Assembly (NCBI GenBank): GCA_050633205.1
Contig: JBOEGA010000103.1
Span: 1-25,091, forward strand
Source: CBDHHC01 sp050633205
Lineage (GTDB): Bacteria > Pseudomonadota > Alphaproteobacteria > Rhizobiales > CBDHHC01
Length of the DNA stretch: 25,091 nucleotides
Direction of reading: 5' to 3'
Shown: one piece after another, positions 7,077-14,523 of the stretch
Numbering within the stretch: the first letter of the stretch is position 1
Layout of the letters: the number at the start of each line of letters is the position of its first letter
Notes under the pieces: generated by a model
Database searches by the model: none
Told to the model about the DNA's origin: nothing
What the model saw: only the letters and a program-made list of their open reading frames with translations
Program-made: the position numbers and the translations under genes

Positions 7077-7799
7077 ATGAGCACATTACCGCTGAATGGC
7101 GCAAAACTGATAGTTGTCGAGGACGACCCCGAAATCCGCACTCTGTTGGCAGACCTGCTTACGGGAGAGGGTGGAACTGTAAACACCGCAAAAGATGCTG
7201 CCGGGCTTGATCTGCTATTACGCAAATTCGAGCCGGAACTGATTATTCTCGATCTTATGCTGCCCGGAGAGGATGGCCTGTCTATCTGTCGCCGTATTCG
7301 CGCTACCAGTCCGGTACCCATTCTGATGCTCACAGCCAGAGGCGAAGATATCGACAAAATTATAGGCCTCGAAATGGGAGCAGATGACTATCTGGCCAAA
7401 CCCTTCAATCCGAGAGAACTCATTGCCCGCATAAAAGCCATTCTGAGACGGGCCTCAGGTGAAATAGCAAATGCCCGTGAAATTATTCTCAAAACCCACG
7501 GTTTTCTCATCAATACCGGAGCCAGAACAGTTAAAACAGAAGAGGGCGACACAGTCCCGCTGACGGGCCTCGAATTTGATCTGTTCACCTGCTTCCTCAA
7601 AAATCCCATGCTGGTACTTTCCCGGGATCAGTTACTGGACTGGACAAGAGGCCGAACCTATGACGCCACAGACCGCACCATAGATGTTCAGGTCAGCCGC
7701 TTAAGAAAAAAGCTGGAAGCCGCAGGAGCACCCGGAGATATGATCCGGACAATCCGCAACAGCGGATATATCCTGGCTGCAAAGATTGAAAGGGCCTGA
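7077..7799 (+). CDS. OmpR-family two-component response regulator
   Basis: The receiver domain (residues 9-125) has the acidic pair Asp16/Asp17, phospho-acceptor Asp59 in LIILDLMLPGEDG, Thr86, and Lys108 in ADDYLAKPF, so all switch residues are present. The DNA-binding winged helix (about 140-238) shows LTGLEFDLF, RDQLLDWTRG, DRTIDVQVSRLRKKLE and IRTIRNSGYIL, typical of OmpR/PhoB output domains and closest to the OmpR branch by its RSIDV-type recognition helix. The histidine kinase follows three bases after the stop, so they form one operon. The ribosome-binding site is weak (AGAG nine bases upstream). Direct repeats at 7007-7024 suggest autoregulation. Stimulus and regulon unknown. Confidence 0.95.
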   Translation: MSTLPLNGAKLIVVEDDPEIRTLLADLLTGEGGTVNTAKDAAGLDLLLRKFEPELIILDLMLPGEDGLSICRRIRATSPVPILMLTARGEDIDKIIGLEMGADDYLAKPFNPRELIARIKAILRRASGEIANAREIILKTHGFLINTGARTVKTEEGDTVPLTGLEFDLFTCFLKNPMLVLSRDQLLDWTRGRTYDATDRTIDVQVSRLRKKLEAAGAPGDMIRTIRNSGYILAAKIERA

Positions 7800-7802
7800 A
7801 CC

Positions 7803-9152
7803 ATGCGGCTCACCTTTGCATCCCGCATAGCACTGATAATCGTATCCGGCTTTATGGCATTGTCTGTTGGCACCGCAATCTTTCAATACCTCCTGAGAGC
7901 AGAAGCCCTGAAAGACATGCCCGGCCTGCCTTTTGTTGAACAGATTGTATCTATGGTCCAGCTACTGGAAAAGGCTCCCCCCACTGACCGCAGGATATTA
8001 TTGCGGGCATTGAATACTTCTAAAACTCAGGTCCTGATTAAAGAACACAAGCCTGAACCCGGTAAATACAGACGTATTTATCGACTGGAAAGGCATCTCA
8101 CCCGCTTTTTGAATAATATCGGCGGACGCCCTGTTGTGGCTTATGCAAACTCCGACAGCAATCGCCCGTTCAGTAGAAATGCCCAGTTTTTTCTGCCAAC
8201 GGAATTTTCAGTTCAGATCAGTTTGCAGACTGGCGATTACCTGATCCTGAATATCAAGGACACTCTGAATATGCGCTTATTCGGCATCCCCCCCGGTTTC
8301 TGGGCTGGCATATTTGGTTTTCTTGCAGCAACATTTGTGGTCATTGCAGTGACAAGAGAAATCGGCCCGCTCAAACGGCTGGCACAGTCCGTACAGAATT
8401 TCTCTCATAATGCCTCTCCGGTAATGATCGAGGAAAAAGGAGCACAGGAAGTCAAATCCGTAATCAGTGCATTCAACCAGATGCAGCGCCGGATCGACCT
8501 TCTCATGCGCGGTCGTGTTTTTATGCTGTCCGCAATCTCCCATGATATGCGCACCTATCTGACCCGCTTCCGTTTACGTGTTGAGAAGGTAGACGATCCC
8601 GTTAAGCAGTCTCTCATCTCGGACATCGAGGACATGTCAAAACTGATTGATGAATCTCTGGAACTGGCCAGAACCGCAAATGGACATTTGGCCCCCGGTA
8701 ATATTAATTTCACTGAACTTCTCCATAGTGAATGCCGTAAAGCAGTCGTCAATGAAATGAAAGTCGAGTTCATTGGAGACAGAAATGCACCTGCATGGGT
8801 CTATGCCGATGAACTGTCACTCAGAAGAATACTGGCAAATCTTATTGACAACGCAATAAAATATGGAGATCGCGCTCAGGTTCAGCTCGTGGTGAAGGAA
8901 GGTTACGCATTAGCTCAAATTGACGACTTCGGCCCGGGCGTTCCGTTAGCAGAGCGCGAAAATATATTCGAACCCTTCCAGCGCCTTGAAACCTCACGCA
9001 ACCGCGCAACTGGCGGCGCAGGCCTGGGATTAGCCATAGCTCAGGAGCTGGCCATAAGAAACGAAGGAAAGCTCAGCGTAACCGACAGCCCCACAGGTGG
9101 AGCAAGGTTTATAGCAGAATTTCCGGTTTCTATTACAGGTTTGGGGAATTGA
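7803..9152 (+). CDS. EnvZ-like membrane sensor histidine kinase
   Basis: The partner of the response regulator. TM1 covers residues 8-30, a periplasmic sensor of about 125 residues follows, TM2 about 158-183, and HAMP to about 235. The H-box is AISHDMRTYLTRFRLRVE with phospho-acceptor His247. The ATPase domain has the N-box NLIDNAIKYG (Asn346 region), the G1 box DDFGPGV, the F-box FEPFQRLETS and the G2 box GGAGLGLAIA. The usual Pro after HxxRT is Tyr here, in the region that controls phosphatase activity in EnvZ-type kinases. The HDxRTxLTRxRLR pattern still fits the EnvZ/RisS class. The gene ends the operon. CCTTCCTT (9162-9169) and AAGGAAGG (9189-9196) behind it form a stem without a U-run. 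Signal unknown. Confidence 0.94.
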   Translation: MRLTFASRIALIIVSGFMALSVGTAIFQYLLRAEALKDMPGLPFVEQIVSMVQLLEKAPPTDRRILLRALNTSKTQVLIKEHKPEPGKYRRIYRLERHLTRFLNNIGGRPVVAYANSDSNRPFSRNAQFFLPTEFSVQISLQTGDYLILNIKDTLNMRLFGIPPGFWAGIFGFLAATFVVIAVTREIGPLKRLAQSVQNFSHNASPVMIEEKGAQEVKSVISAFNQMQRRIDLLMRGRVFMLSAISHDMRTYLTRFRLRVEKVDDPVKQSLISDIEDMSKLIDESLELARTANGHLAPGNINFTELLHSECRKAVVNEMKVEFIGDRNAPAWVYADELSLRRILANLIDNAIKYGDRAQVQLVVKEGYALAQIDDFGPGVPLAERENIFEPFQRLETSRNRATGGAGLGLAIAQELAIRNEGKLSVTDSPTGGARFIAEFPVSITGLGN

Positions 9153-9161
9153 GTATCCAGC

Positions 9162-9196
9162 CCTTCCTTTTACGCAATGATTGTTATTAAGGAAGG
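9162..9196 (+). terminator. Weak hairpin after the kinase gene
   Basis: CCTTCCTT (9162-9169) is inverted as AAGGAAGG (9189-9196) with a 19-nt spacer, starting nine bases past the kinase stop. No U-run follows. It may stabilise the 3' end of the transcript; the terminator call is tentative. Confidence 0.3.
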
Positions 9197-9321
9197 AATA
9201 TGTAGGAGATAGAATATGGGGGAATAGTGGTAGTTTCAGAGAGCATAGCGTGCAAAACTAGCCTGTGTTATTTTGTTCAAATAAAAATTAATTTTTTTGA
9301 AAAAATAGGGAGCAAACTCTA

Positions 9322-9540
9322 TTATGTATTCTTTTTCTTTTGCGCTCCTCTTCTCTCCCAAACCTTAGGCTTAATTAGGCTTCGCCCTGAATAAGGCAAA
9401 ACATACATATCTATAGCTGGAGTTGACAGGTTTTTATTAAATGCTATGCTTGACGCATGATCAAGAGCTTCACGGAGTTTTGGCATAGTGTTAATGGCAT
9501 GTGAAAGATCATTACGTTTTTGGTTATCTTGTGTTGTCAT
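9322..9540 (-). CDS. Small hypothetical protein coupled to the SDH proteinase
   Basis: A 72-residue, mostly polar protein with a basic C-terminus rich in Lys and Arg. It has no signal peptide, membrane helix or recognised domain. A predicted helix (NDLSHAINTMPKLREALDHA) is followed by a segment with YVLPYSGRSLIKPKVW. Its ATG overlaps the proteinase stop by four bases (ATGA), a strong sign of translational coupling and of a shared role. It is last in the four-gene minus-strand operon 9322-11325. It might be a substrate, adaptor or inhibitor of the proteinase; the sequence does not say which. The base composition is AT-rich like the rest of the operon. Confidence 0.7.
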   Translation of the reverse strand: MTTQDNQKRNDLSHAINTMPKLREALDHASSIAFNKNLSTPAIDMYVLPYSGRSLIKPKVWERRGAQKKKNT

Positions 9541-10445
9541 ATAGGGATCTCCGTTATTCCATAGCGACTATGGAGAGCTGTTTTAGCATCAATTTTTACA
9601 ATATAGTCTTTAAATAGAGCATAATAAAACCTGATTGCTTCGCTCAATTTCTCGTTTTTTCCAAAATCTTTAATCTTGAGCCCAATAAGGTTACTTCTCA
9701 ACTCCTTCATGTGAATTCCACGGCCATGGGAATGCCATTCCTCAGCATTACCAAGTGTATTGGCGATAGACTCAGCTCGACTCTTCTTCTTTTCTTCCGT
9801 AACTTTTTCGCCTTTTGTTTCTGTCACATCCCAGTTTCTAAACTTGTACTTGGGAAGCCAGTCTTCAAGTAACTTTTTAGAATGTTGTATAGATTGTTCA
9901 ATTAAGAAAATAGTCGCAGGATCGAATTTATTAATTAATAAAGATAATTCAGCCTGAACTGACTGAACTCCATATTCGCTTTGTGCAGCTTCGTTAACTT
10001 TGGTTAATAGTTCTCTGTAATTATTCAAGTATCCTAGTCCGGGTAATGTTCTGCCTGTTTCAAAGTCTAATTGTGGGTCAATCGGACCTAGAACGGAGTA
10101 GTAGTCCATATGAATTTCATCGCCGGATAATGCTAGAACGGTTCCTGCAGAATATGCGTAGTTTGGAATAATAAACTCTACGCATGGATAGTGTCTTCTG
10201 AGTATACGTACTATTCGCTCAACGACTTCTATTGCTCCTCCCTCAGTCTCGAGCAGCACTGTTAGCTTCTCTGTACCATTTTCACCTTTCTTAATCTCCT
10301 CAATTTTATCTCTGACATAAAAGTCCAGGTCGGGTGTCATGGGAGCGCATAATAGGAATATATCAGATTTGAGAATTAAGGATAATTTCTGATTTGCCTG
10401 CCTGAGTTCTCTTTCAATTATTTTTTCTGTAGTAGTTGTATTCAT
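9537..10445 (-). CDS. SDH-type Clp-fold serine proteinase
   Basis: A 302-residue protein of the serine dehydrogenase proteinase family (SDH_sah, PF01972), related to ClpP and SppA. Evidence: a helix-rich N-terminus, VLLETEGGAIEVVERIVRIL for the oxyanion-side strand and helix, the nucleophile motif NYAYSAGT with Ser99, the next strand LSGDEIHMDYYSVLG and the family signature GPIDPQ. The C-terminal third contains the conserved WHSHGRGI stretch. It has no signal peptide or strong membrane segment, so it is probably cytoplasmic or bound to the membrane through a partner. I start at ATG 10445 (MNTTTTEK); the reading frame continues to 10505 but that extension shows no good start signal. It sits in an operon with a DUF6338-type membrane protein and two small proteins. 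Target unknown. Confidence 0.85.
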   Translation of the reverse strand: MNTTTTEKIIERELRQANQKLSLILKSDIFLLCAPMTPDLDFYVRDKIEEIKKGENGTEKLTVLLETEGGAIEVVERIVRILRRHYPCVEFIIPNYAYSAGTVLALSGDEIHMDYYSVLGPIDPQLDFETGRTLPGLGYLNNYRELLTKVNEAAQSEYGVQSVQAELSLLINKFDPATIFLIEQSIQHSKKLLEDWLPKYKFRNWDVTETKGEKVTEEKKKSRAESIANTLGNAEEWHSHGRGIHMKELRSNLIGLKIKDFGKNEKLSEAIRFYYALFKDYIVKIDAKTALHSRYGITEIPI

Positions 10446-10531
10446 AATGTATTTCTTTATTCTGCTATATAGATTCAATATAAATTTACTATTACATACC
10501 CACAAAAGAAGGACTTTTAGTCGTTTAAAGC

Positions 10532-10702
10532 TTACGTCTGTTTTTTTCCACTGGGCACTACCTTTGGAGCAGATTTCGGAGGTGATTCCGCAGCATTTGG
10601 TTGATATACACTCCTCACTTTATCAGAGCCTTTTCTGGATCTGGTTACTTTTGGTACTTTCTGTTCGGACTTCAATGTTGTTGGTTTTTCATCATTAGCC
10701 AT
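10532..10702 (-). CDS. Small basic Pro/Lys-rich protein in the DUF6338-proteinase operon
   Basis: A 56-residue frame beginning MANDEKPTTLKSEQKVPKVT and ending PSGKKQT, with a central RSVYQPNAAESPPKS. It has no hydrophobic core and looks disordered, with a strong positive charge. The ATG lies two bases after the stop of the DUF6338 gene, so it is almost certainly translated by coupling. Evidence for reality: this tight spacing, the conserved strand order and clean fit between its two neighbours, and an amino acid composition unlike random AT-rich DNA. It could be a linker between the membrane protein and the proteinase, or a substrate. No known domain recognised. Confidence 0.65.
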   Translation of the reverse strand: MANDEKPTTLKSEQKVPKVTRSRKGSDKVRSVYQPNAAESPPKSAPKVVPSGKKQT

Positions 10703-10704
10703 AT

Positions 10705-11325
10705 TCAGGAATTCACTTCATTCGTTTCATTTTCAATGATAAATTCAATTGTTTTCACTTGATCTCCTGCAATATACAAACTCTTATTTGCTTGTTTCCA
10801 GCATTCTTCCACCTCATCGTAAATACAATCAATATAAAGGTCACGTTCAGTACTAACTGATGAAAATGAAGAGTGCTTACCCAGAAAACCCAGGTAAACC
10901 GTCCCGTCTTTAAGGGTTACAATCACCCTGGATGAGTTAAACCGGCTAAATTTCCAGTCCCATGCAGTCGGCATATTATGAACAATAGAAAAACCGACAT
11001 ACCGCAATGCTTTGAAAAGGCAGTCATAGTATGCCTCTAACCCAAGTAATATACCTAAAACTATTGGCAATAATACAAAGACAACTGCGCGAATACTAAC
11101 ATCCAGTGCAATAAATGCCATATCGACAGAAGATACCCATGAAACTACAGGGGAAAATACTCCAAAAAAAAGGATACTAAATAATATAGATTCTATAATC
11201 AGCGTTTGAGGAGCTTCTCCCCATCGGCCTGTTACAAATCTGGATCTAACCGTTCCAATAATATAACCGGGAACTACAAAGGCTATCACCAACGACAATT
11301 GTTCATAATTGCTTGGAATCCCCAT
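10705..11325 (-). CDS. DUF6338-type integral membrane protein
   Basis: A 206-residue protein. The N-terminal half has three membrane helices (about residues 9-28, 42-65 and 76-98), beginning LSLVIAFVVPGYIIG. The soluble C-terminal half has TAWDWKFSR, VTLKDGTVYLGFLGKHSSFSS and ERDLYIDCIYD, a strand pattern that suggests a small beta-barrel (SH3-like) on the cytoplasmic side. This layout matches DUF6338, of unknown function. It is the first gene of the four-gene operon. The ATG at 11325 has AAGGG about eight bases upstream. The 195 bp in front are very AT-rich and hold several possible -10 elements. It may anchor the SDH proteinase at the membrane; that is inference. Confidence 0.75.
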   Translation of the reverse strand: MGIPSNYEQLSLVIAFVVPGYIIGTVRSRFVTGRWGEAPQTLIIESILFSILFFGVFSPVVSWVSSVDMAFIALDVSIRAVVFVLLPIVLGILLGLEAYYDCLFKALRYVGFSIVHNMPTAWDWKFSRFNSSRVIVTLKDGTVYLGFLGKHSSFSSVSTERDLYIDCIYDEVEECWKQANKSLYIAGDQVKTIEFIIENETNEVNS

Positions 11326-11520
11326 ACCTGTATCCCTTGATAGAATTTCGTTAAAAATATAATAACATAATGTATATCTAAGTATATATGAAAAAATAAA
11401 ATTGAAATCTACAGTAAAAATGTTATGTAAACAGTAAATACTCTCGTGCTGTTTCCTTCTCGTATTTCTTCTTCTCCCATTATAAGATCACATCATCCAG
11501 AAACAGGGGAGTGAAAAAAC

Positions 11521-11940
11521 ATGTCCAGGGTAAGCATCGAACAAATGAATAAGATCCTGCACAATGGATTACCCAATTCCGCAAAAGTAGGCATGATTGT
11601 CGAAACCATAGGAGATGGCACCTGCACCATGCGCCTTCCTGTTGACGAAACAATGGTGCGCCCCGGTGGTACTCTCTCCGGTCCTTCGATGATGGGCCTT
11701 GCCGATGCAGCCATGTGGGTATGTGTCATGAGCAAAATCGGTGATGTACAACTTGCGGTAACAACAAATTTTAACATCAACTTCCTGCGCAAACCAAAAA
11801 TGCAGGATATAATAGCCGAGGGCAAATCCATCAAAACAGGTAAGCAGCTGGCTGTAATCGAAGTCACATTATTCACTGCAGGCGAAGAGCATGAGCCGGT
11901 AGCCCATGCCACAGGAACCTATTCAATCCCTCCCCGGTAA
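11521..11940 (+). CDS. PaaI-family hotdog thioesterase, copy 1
   Basis: A 139-residue single hotdog domain of the PaaI acyl-CoA thioesterase group. The central helix reads GGTLSGPSMMGLADAAMW; Asp62 matches the catalytic acid, but the HGG motif of classical PaaI is replaced by SGP. Strands VTTNFNINFLRKP and AVIEVTLFT are as expected. The SGP variant is a recognised subgroup, so activity is likely though the substrate is unknown. The ATG has GGGGAG about nine bases upstream. It stands alone between an AT-rich minus-strand operon and the TPR-like gene. The second hotdog gene at 18525 keeps HGG, so the two are not recent duplicates. Confidence 0.88.
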   Translation: MSRVSIEQMNKILHNGLPNSAKVGMIVETIGDGTCTMRLPVDETMVRPGGTLSGPSMMGLADAAMWVCVMSKIGDVQLAVTTNFNINFLRKPKMQDIIAEGKSIKTGKQLAVIEVTLFTAGEEHEPVAHATGTYSIPPR

Positions 11941-12078
11941 TCTGAGCTAAGATACAATCGGCTGATTAACCTGAAAATCTCATAATTTCCAGTTAGCAAT
12001 ATAGTCATACTTTCTTCTTTTTATAGCCTGATTAAGCCTCTACTCCGGCCTGCGGTATAACAAGGAAGAGAGTGTATT

Positions 12079-12384
12079 ATGATAAGAATTACTTTGGCTA
12101 TCTGTATGATTATGTTTAGTTTTACGATATCTCATGCCGAACCTTCGCAACAGAATATAGATCTGATACACGGTGCTAATAAAGAAGTTGCAGTGATATC
12201 TAAAGCTAATGTGGATCAGGCATTTATGCTGGCAAAACTGGTCCACAGAAAAGCTGTCGAAATGCTTGGTAAAAAGCACCCGGAAACCGTTGTCAGCGCC
12301 CGTAACCTGGTGAAGCTGTACAATACAAAGGGGCAGGCAGATAAGGCCGCAAAGCTTCAGAAAGAATATCCTGAAATAAAGTAA
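12079..12384 (+). CDS. Small exported protein with one TPR (kinesin-light-chain type) unit
   Basis: A 101-residue protein. The signal peptide ends at ISHAE. Residues about 45-95 form one tetratricopeptide unit of the kinesin-light-chain subtype, recognisable by LGKKHPETVVSARNLVKLYN and KGQADKAAKLQKE. A single unit is too short for a solenoid, so it probably acts as a dimer or binds a larger TPR partner. Function unknown. GAGAG lies six to seven bases before the ATG. Monocistronic, followed by a hairpin at 12426-12446. Confidence 0.75.
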   Translation: MIRITLAICMIMFSFTISHAEPSQQNIDLIHGANKEVAVISKANVDQAFMLAKLVHRKAVEMLGKKHPETVVSARNLVKLYNTKGQADKAAKLQKEYPEIK

Positions 12385-12425
12385 GGGCAAAACTCAATAA
12401 CCTGCAAAATTCAAAAACACTGTCT

Positions 12426-12446
12426 GGCCGGGCTTTGAGCTCGGCC
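12426..12446 (+). terminator. Probable terminator after the mini-TPR gene
   Basis: GGCCGGGCT (12426-12434) pairs with AGCTCGGCC (12438-12446) around TTG, with one G-U pair. A broken T-rich tract follows, CCTTTCCCCTGTTTT. It is 41 nt past the stop. A strong stem with an imperfect U-run. Confidence 0.6.
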
Positions 12447-12564
12447 CCTTTCCCCTGTTTTAAAAATAATAGTTCCATCATCTTGAACAATAGAACTGTT
12501 TGGATATATCATGCCAGCCAGAATAATAGAATAAGCCTGCTTAAGGCTAATTGAGGTAATCTAT

Positions 12565-13665
12565 ATGGCTGACTTGCTTGCTCCCCTTGTTATGGGTGAC
12601 GTTACATTAAAAAACAGGGTGATTATGGCCCCTTTAACCCGAATGCGCGCAAAATTGCCTGGATTTTCGCCATATGAGCTGACCGCCGAATATTACAGCC
12701 AACGTGCTGGTGCAGGCCTCATAATATCCGAAGCTTCCCAGATTTCCCAACAGGGGCAGGGCTATCCGGCGACGCCAGGCATCTATTCGGAAGAACAGAT
12801 TGCAGGCTGGAAACTAGTAACTGATGCAGTCCATAATGCCGGTGGAACCATGTTTATGCAACTCTGGCATGTAGGACGGGTTTCACACACCTCGCATCAG
12901 CCGGATGGTGCTCTTCCTGTTGCCCCATCAGCCATCGCCCCTGCAAGAAGTGCAATAATCGCCGCTGACTGGGAGTCCGTTACAATAGAAACACCAAGGG
13001 CGCTTGAACAGTCAGAAATCCCCGGAATAGTTGAGGATTACCGCAAGGCCGCCGAAAATGCCAAAAAAGCCGGGTTTAAGGGTGTCGAAGTCCACGGTGC
13101 GAACGGATATCTGCCGGATGAATTCCTGCAGGACGGTTCAAATCAGCGCACCGATGAATATGGCGGCTCAATAGAGAACCGCGCCCGCCTGCTTCTCGAA
13201 ATAGTTGACGCTGTCGTCGGCGTCTGGGGTAAAGGCCGCGTTGGTGTCAGGCTCTCACCTTATGGCACCGTTCACGGCATGTCAGACAGCAATCCCGTAG
13301 AACTGTTTTCCTACGTGCTTGAACAACTGAACGCCCGTGAAATAGCCTATGTTCACCTCATAGAACCCCGTGCCACAAAAGCTGGCCGAAACGATACCAT
13401 AAACGAGGAAGCACCAAGCACATCCGAAATATTCCGCGATAAATTCAACGGCGTATTCATCTCCGCCGGAGGATATCTCCCCGATACTGCAAAAGCAGCA
13501 GTTGAAAGCGGTTCAGTCGATGCCGTAGCATTTGGCCGCTACTTCATATCAAACCCGGATCTGCCAAAGCGCATAGAAAAGGGCATAGAGCTGACCCCCT
13601 ATGATCGCCCGACATTTTATGGCGGAACCGAAAAAGGTTACACCGATTACCCGTTTGCAGAATAA
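12565..13665 (+). CDS. Old Yellow Enzyme-type alkene reductase
   Basis: A 366-residue FMN-dependent NAD(P)H:enone/nitro-ester reductase in the NemA/OYE family. A TIM barrel is shown by LKNRVIMAPLTRMRA (Thr25 near FMN N5), QLWHVGRVSH, VEVHGANGYL with substrate-binding His177 and Asn180 and proton donor Tyr182, QRTDEYGGSIENRARL, RLSPYG and AFGRYFISNPDLP. Full family length, cytoplasmic. GAGG lies eight bases before the ATG. The nitroreductase gene follows 53 bp downstream on the same strand, so both are probably one transcript for reduction of electrophiles such as enones and nitro compounds. The usual NemR-like TetR repressor is not beside it. A gene symbol is not given because several paralogues exist in such bacteria. 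Confidence 0.93.
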   Translation: MADLLAPLVMGDVTLKNRVIMAPLTRMRAKLPGFSPYELTAEYYSQRAGAGLIISEASQISQQGQGYPATPGIYSEEQIAGWKLVTDAVHNAGGTMFMQLWHVGRVSHTSHQPDGALPVAPSAIAPARSAIIAADWESVTIETPRALEQSEIPGIVEDYRKAAENAKKAGFKGVEVHGANGYLPDEFLQDGSNQRTDEYGGSIENRARLLLEIVDAVVGVWGKGRVGVRLSPYGTVHGMSDSNPVELFSYVLEQLNAREIAYVHLIEPRATKAGRNDTINEEAPSTSEIFRDKFNGVFISAGGYLPDTAKAAVESGSVDAVAFGRYFISNPDLPKRIEKGIELTPYDRPTFYGGTEKGYTDYPFAE

Positions 13666-13718
13666 AACAGCAAACACCACAAGCCCCCTATAACAAATTA
13701 GTTCAGGTAAAAATAAAA

Positions 13719-14396
13719 ATGGAATTCGAAAAACTCGTCAGGGAACGCCGTAGTATACGCGGATATAAAAAAGACCCGGTCCCCAAGGAAATCATCCGTG
13801 AAATCATAGATGTTGCCAAAGGTGCACCATCCTCTATGAACACACAGCCCTGGCATATTACAGTTGTAACCGGAGACGTCCTTGACCGCATCCGGGAAGG
13901 CAACAGCAGTAACATGCTGAGCGGCGTTCCTCCCAAACGCGACTTCCCGATGAAAGAAGGATATGAAGGCATTCACCGCCAGCGCCAGATTGACGTAGCC
14001 GTTCAGCTTTTCGAGGCAATGGGCATAGAACGCCACGACAAGGAACGACGCCAGGACTGGGTCATGCGGGGCTTCCGCCAGTTCGATGCACCTGTATCTA
14101 TCGTATTGTCCTATGACAAATATCTGGAACCCGCTGCCATTTCCCAGTTTGACCTTGGCGCTCTAAGCTACGCAATCTGCCTTGCAGCCTGGGAACGCGG
14201 CCTCGGTACAGTCATTAACGGGCAGGGCATCATGCAGTCGAAAGTTGTACGTGAAATTGCAGGCATCCCTGACGACCAGAGCATCATGATCTGCATCGCA
14301 ATGGGCTACCCGGATGAAGAATTCAGCGCCAACGAAGTAAAATCCACCCGTGAGGATACTGATAAGCTGATCAGGTTTGTTGGATTTGAAGATTAG
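13719..14396 (+). CDS. FMN-dependent nitroreductase
   Basis: A 225-residue nitroreductase-fold flavoprotein. FMN contacts are visible in RERRSIRGYKKDPVP (residues 8-22) and APSSMNTQPWH (36-46). The C-terminal half has GALSYAICLAAWERGLGTV and the ICIAMGYPDE strand expected in the family. It acts as a dimer reducing nitroaromatics, quinones or similar acceptors with NAD(P)H. Larger than the NfsB core because of an insertion around residues 60-115, as in the PnbA-like group. It follows the OYE gene by 53 bp, so the two are probably co-expressed. Ribosome-binding site AGG about eleven bases upstream, rather distant. Exact substrate unknown. Confidence 0.9.
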   Translation: MEFEKLVRERRSIRGYKKDPVPKEIIREIIDVAKGAPSSMNTQPWHITVVTGDVLDRIREGNSSNMLSGVPPKRDFPMKEGYEGIHRQRQIDVAVQLFEAMGIERHDKERRQDWVMRGFRQFDAPVSIVLSYDKYLEPAAISQFDLGALSYAICLAAWERGLGTVINGQGIMQSKVVREIAGIPDDQSIMICIAMGYPDEEFSANEVKSTREDTDKLIRFVGFED

Positions 14397-14523
14397 CACC
14401 AGTCCATAAAAAAGCACAATAGACTATACTTTAATACAACAGTGTTTTTGCAGATGCACTTTTATTGTCGCCTGAATGTCTGTGTATTAAAGACCTGACC
14501 TTATGAAATATGGAGGAAAAGGT

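Noticed and set aside
6902..7357. Open frame of 151 codons on the minus strand
   Set aside because: Antisense to the receiver domain of the response regulator; Ser/Arg-rich composition typical of a shadow frame.
9823..9829. Second ECF41 -35 element (TGTCACA) inside the proteinase gene
   Set aside because: No CGTC at 16 nt spacing, wrong context inside a coding region; the TGTCACA near 24563 fails for the same reason.
10447..10698. Open frame of 83 codons on the plus strand
   Set aside because: Overlaps the minus-strand small gene at 10532-10702, which fits the operon spacing; the plus frame has no start signal or sensible composition.
9322..11325. Classical toxin-antitoxin pair
   Set aside because: No member has a recognisable toxin fold or a DNA-binding antitoxin, so the operon is described without that label.
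11493..11912. Open frame of 139 codons on the minus strand
   Set aside because: Lies opposite the PaaI-type thioesterase, whose motifs and Shine-Dalgarno site decide for the plus strand.
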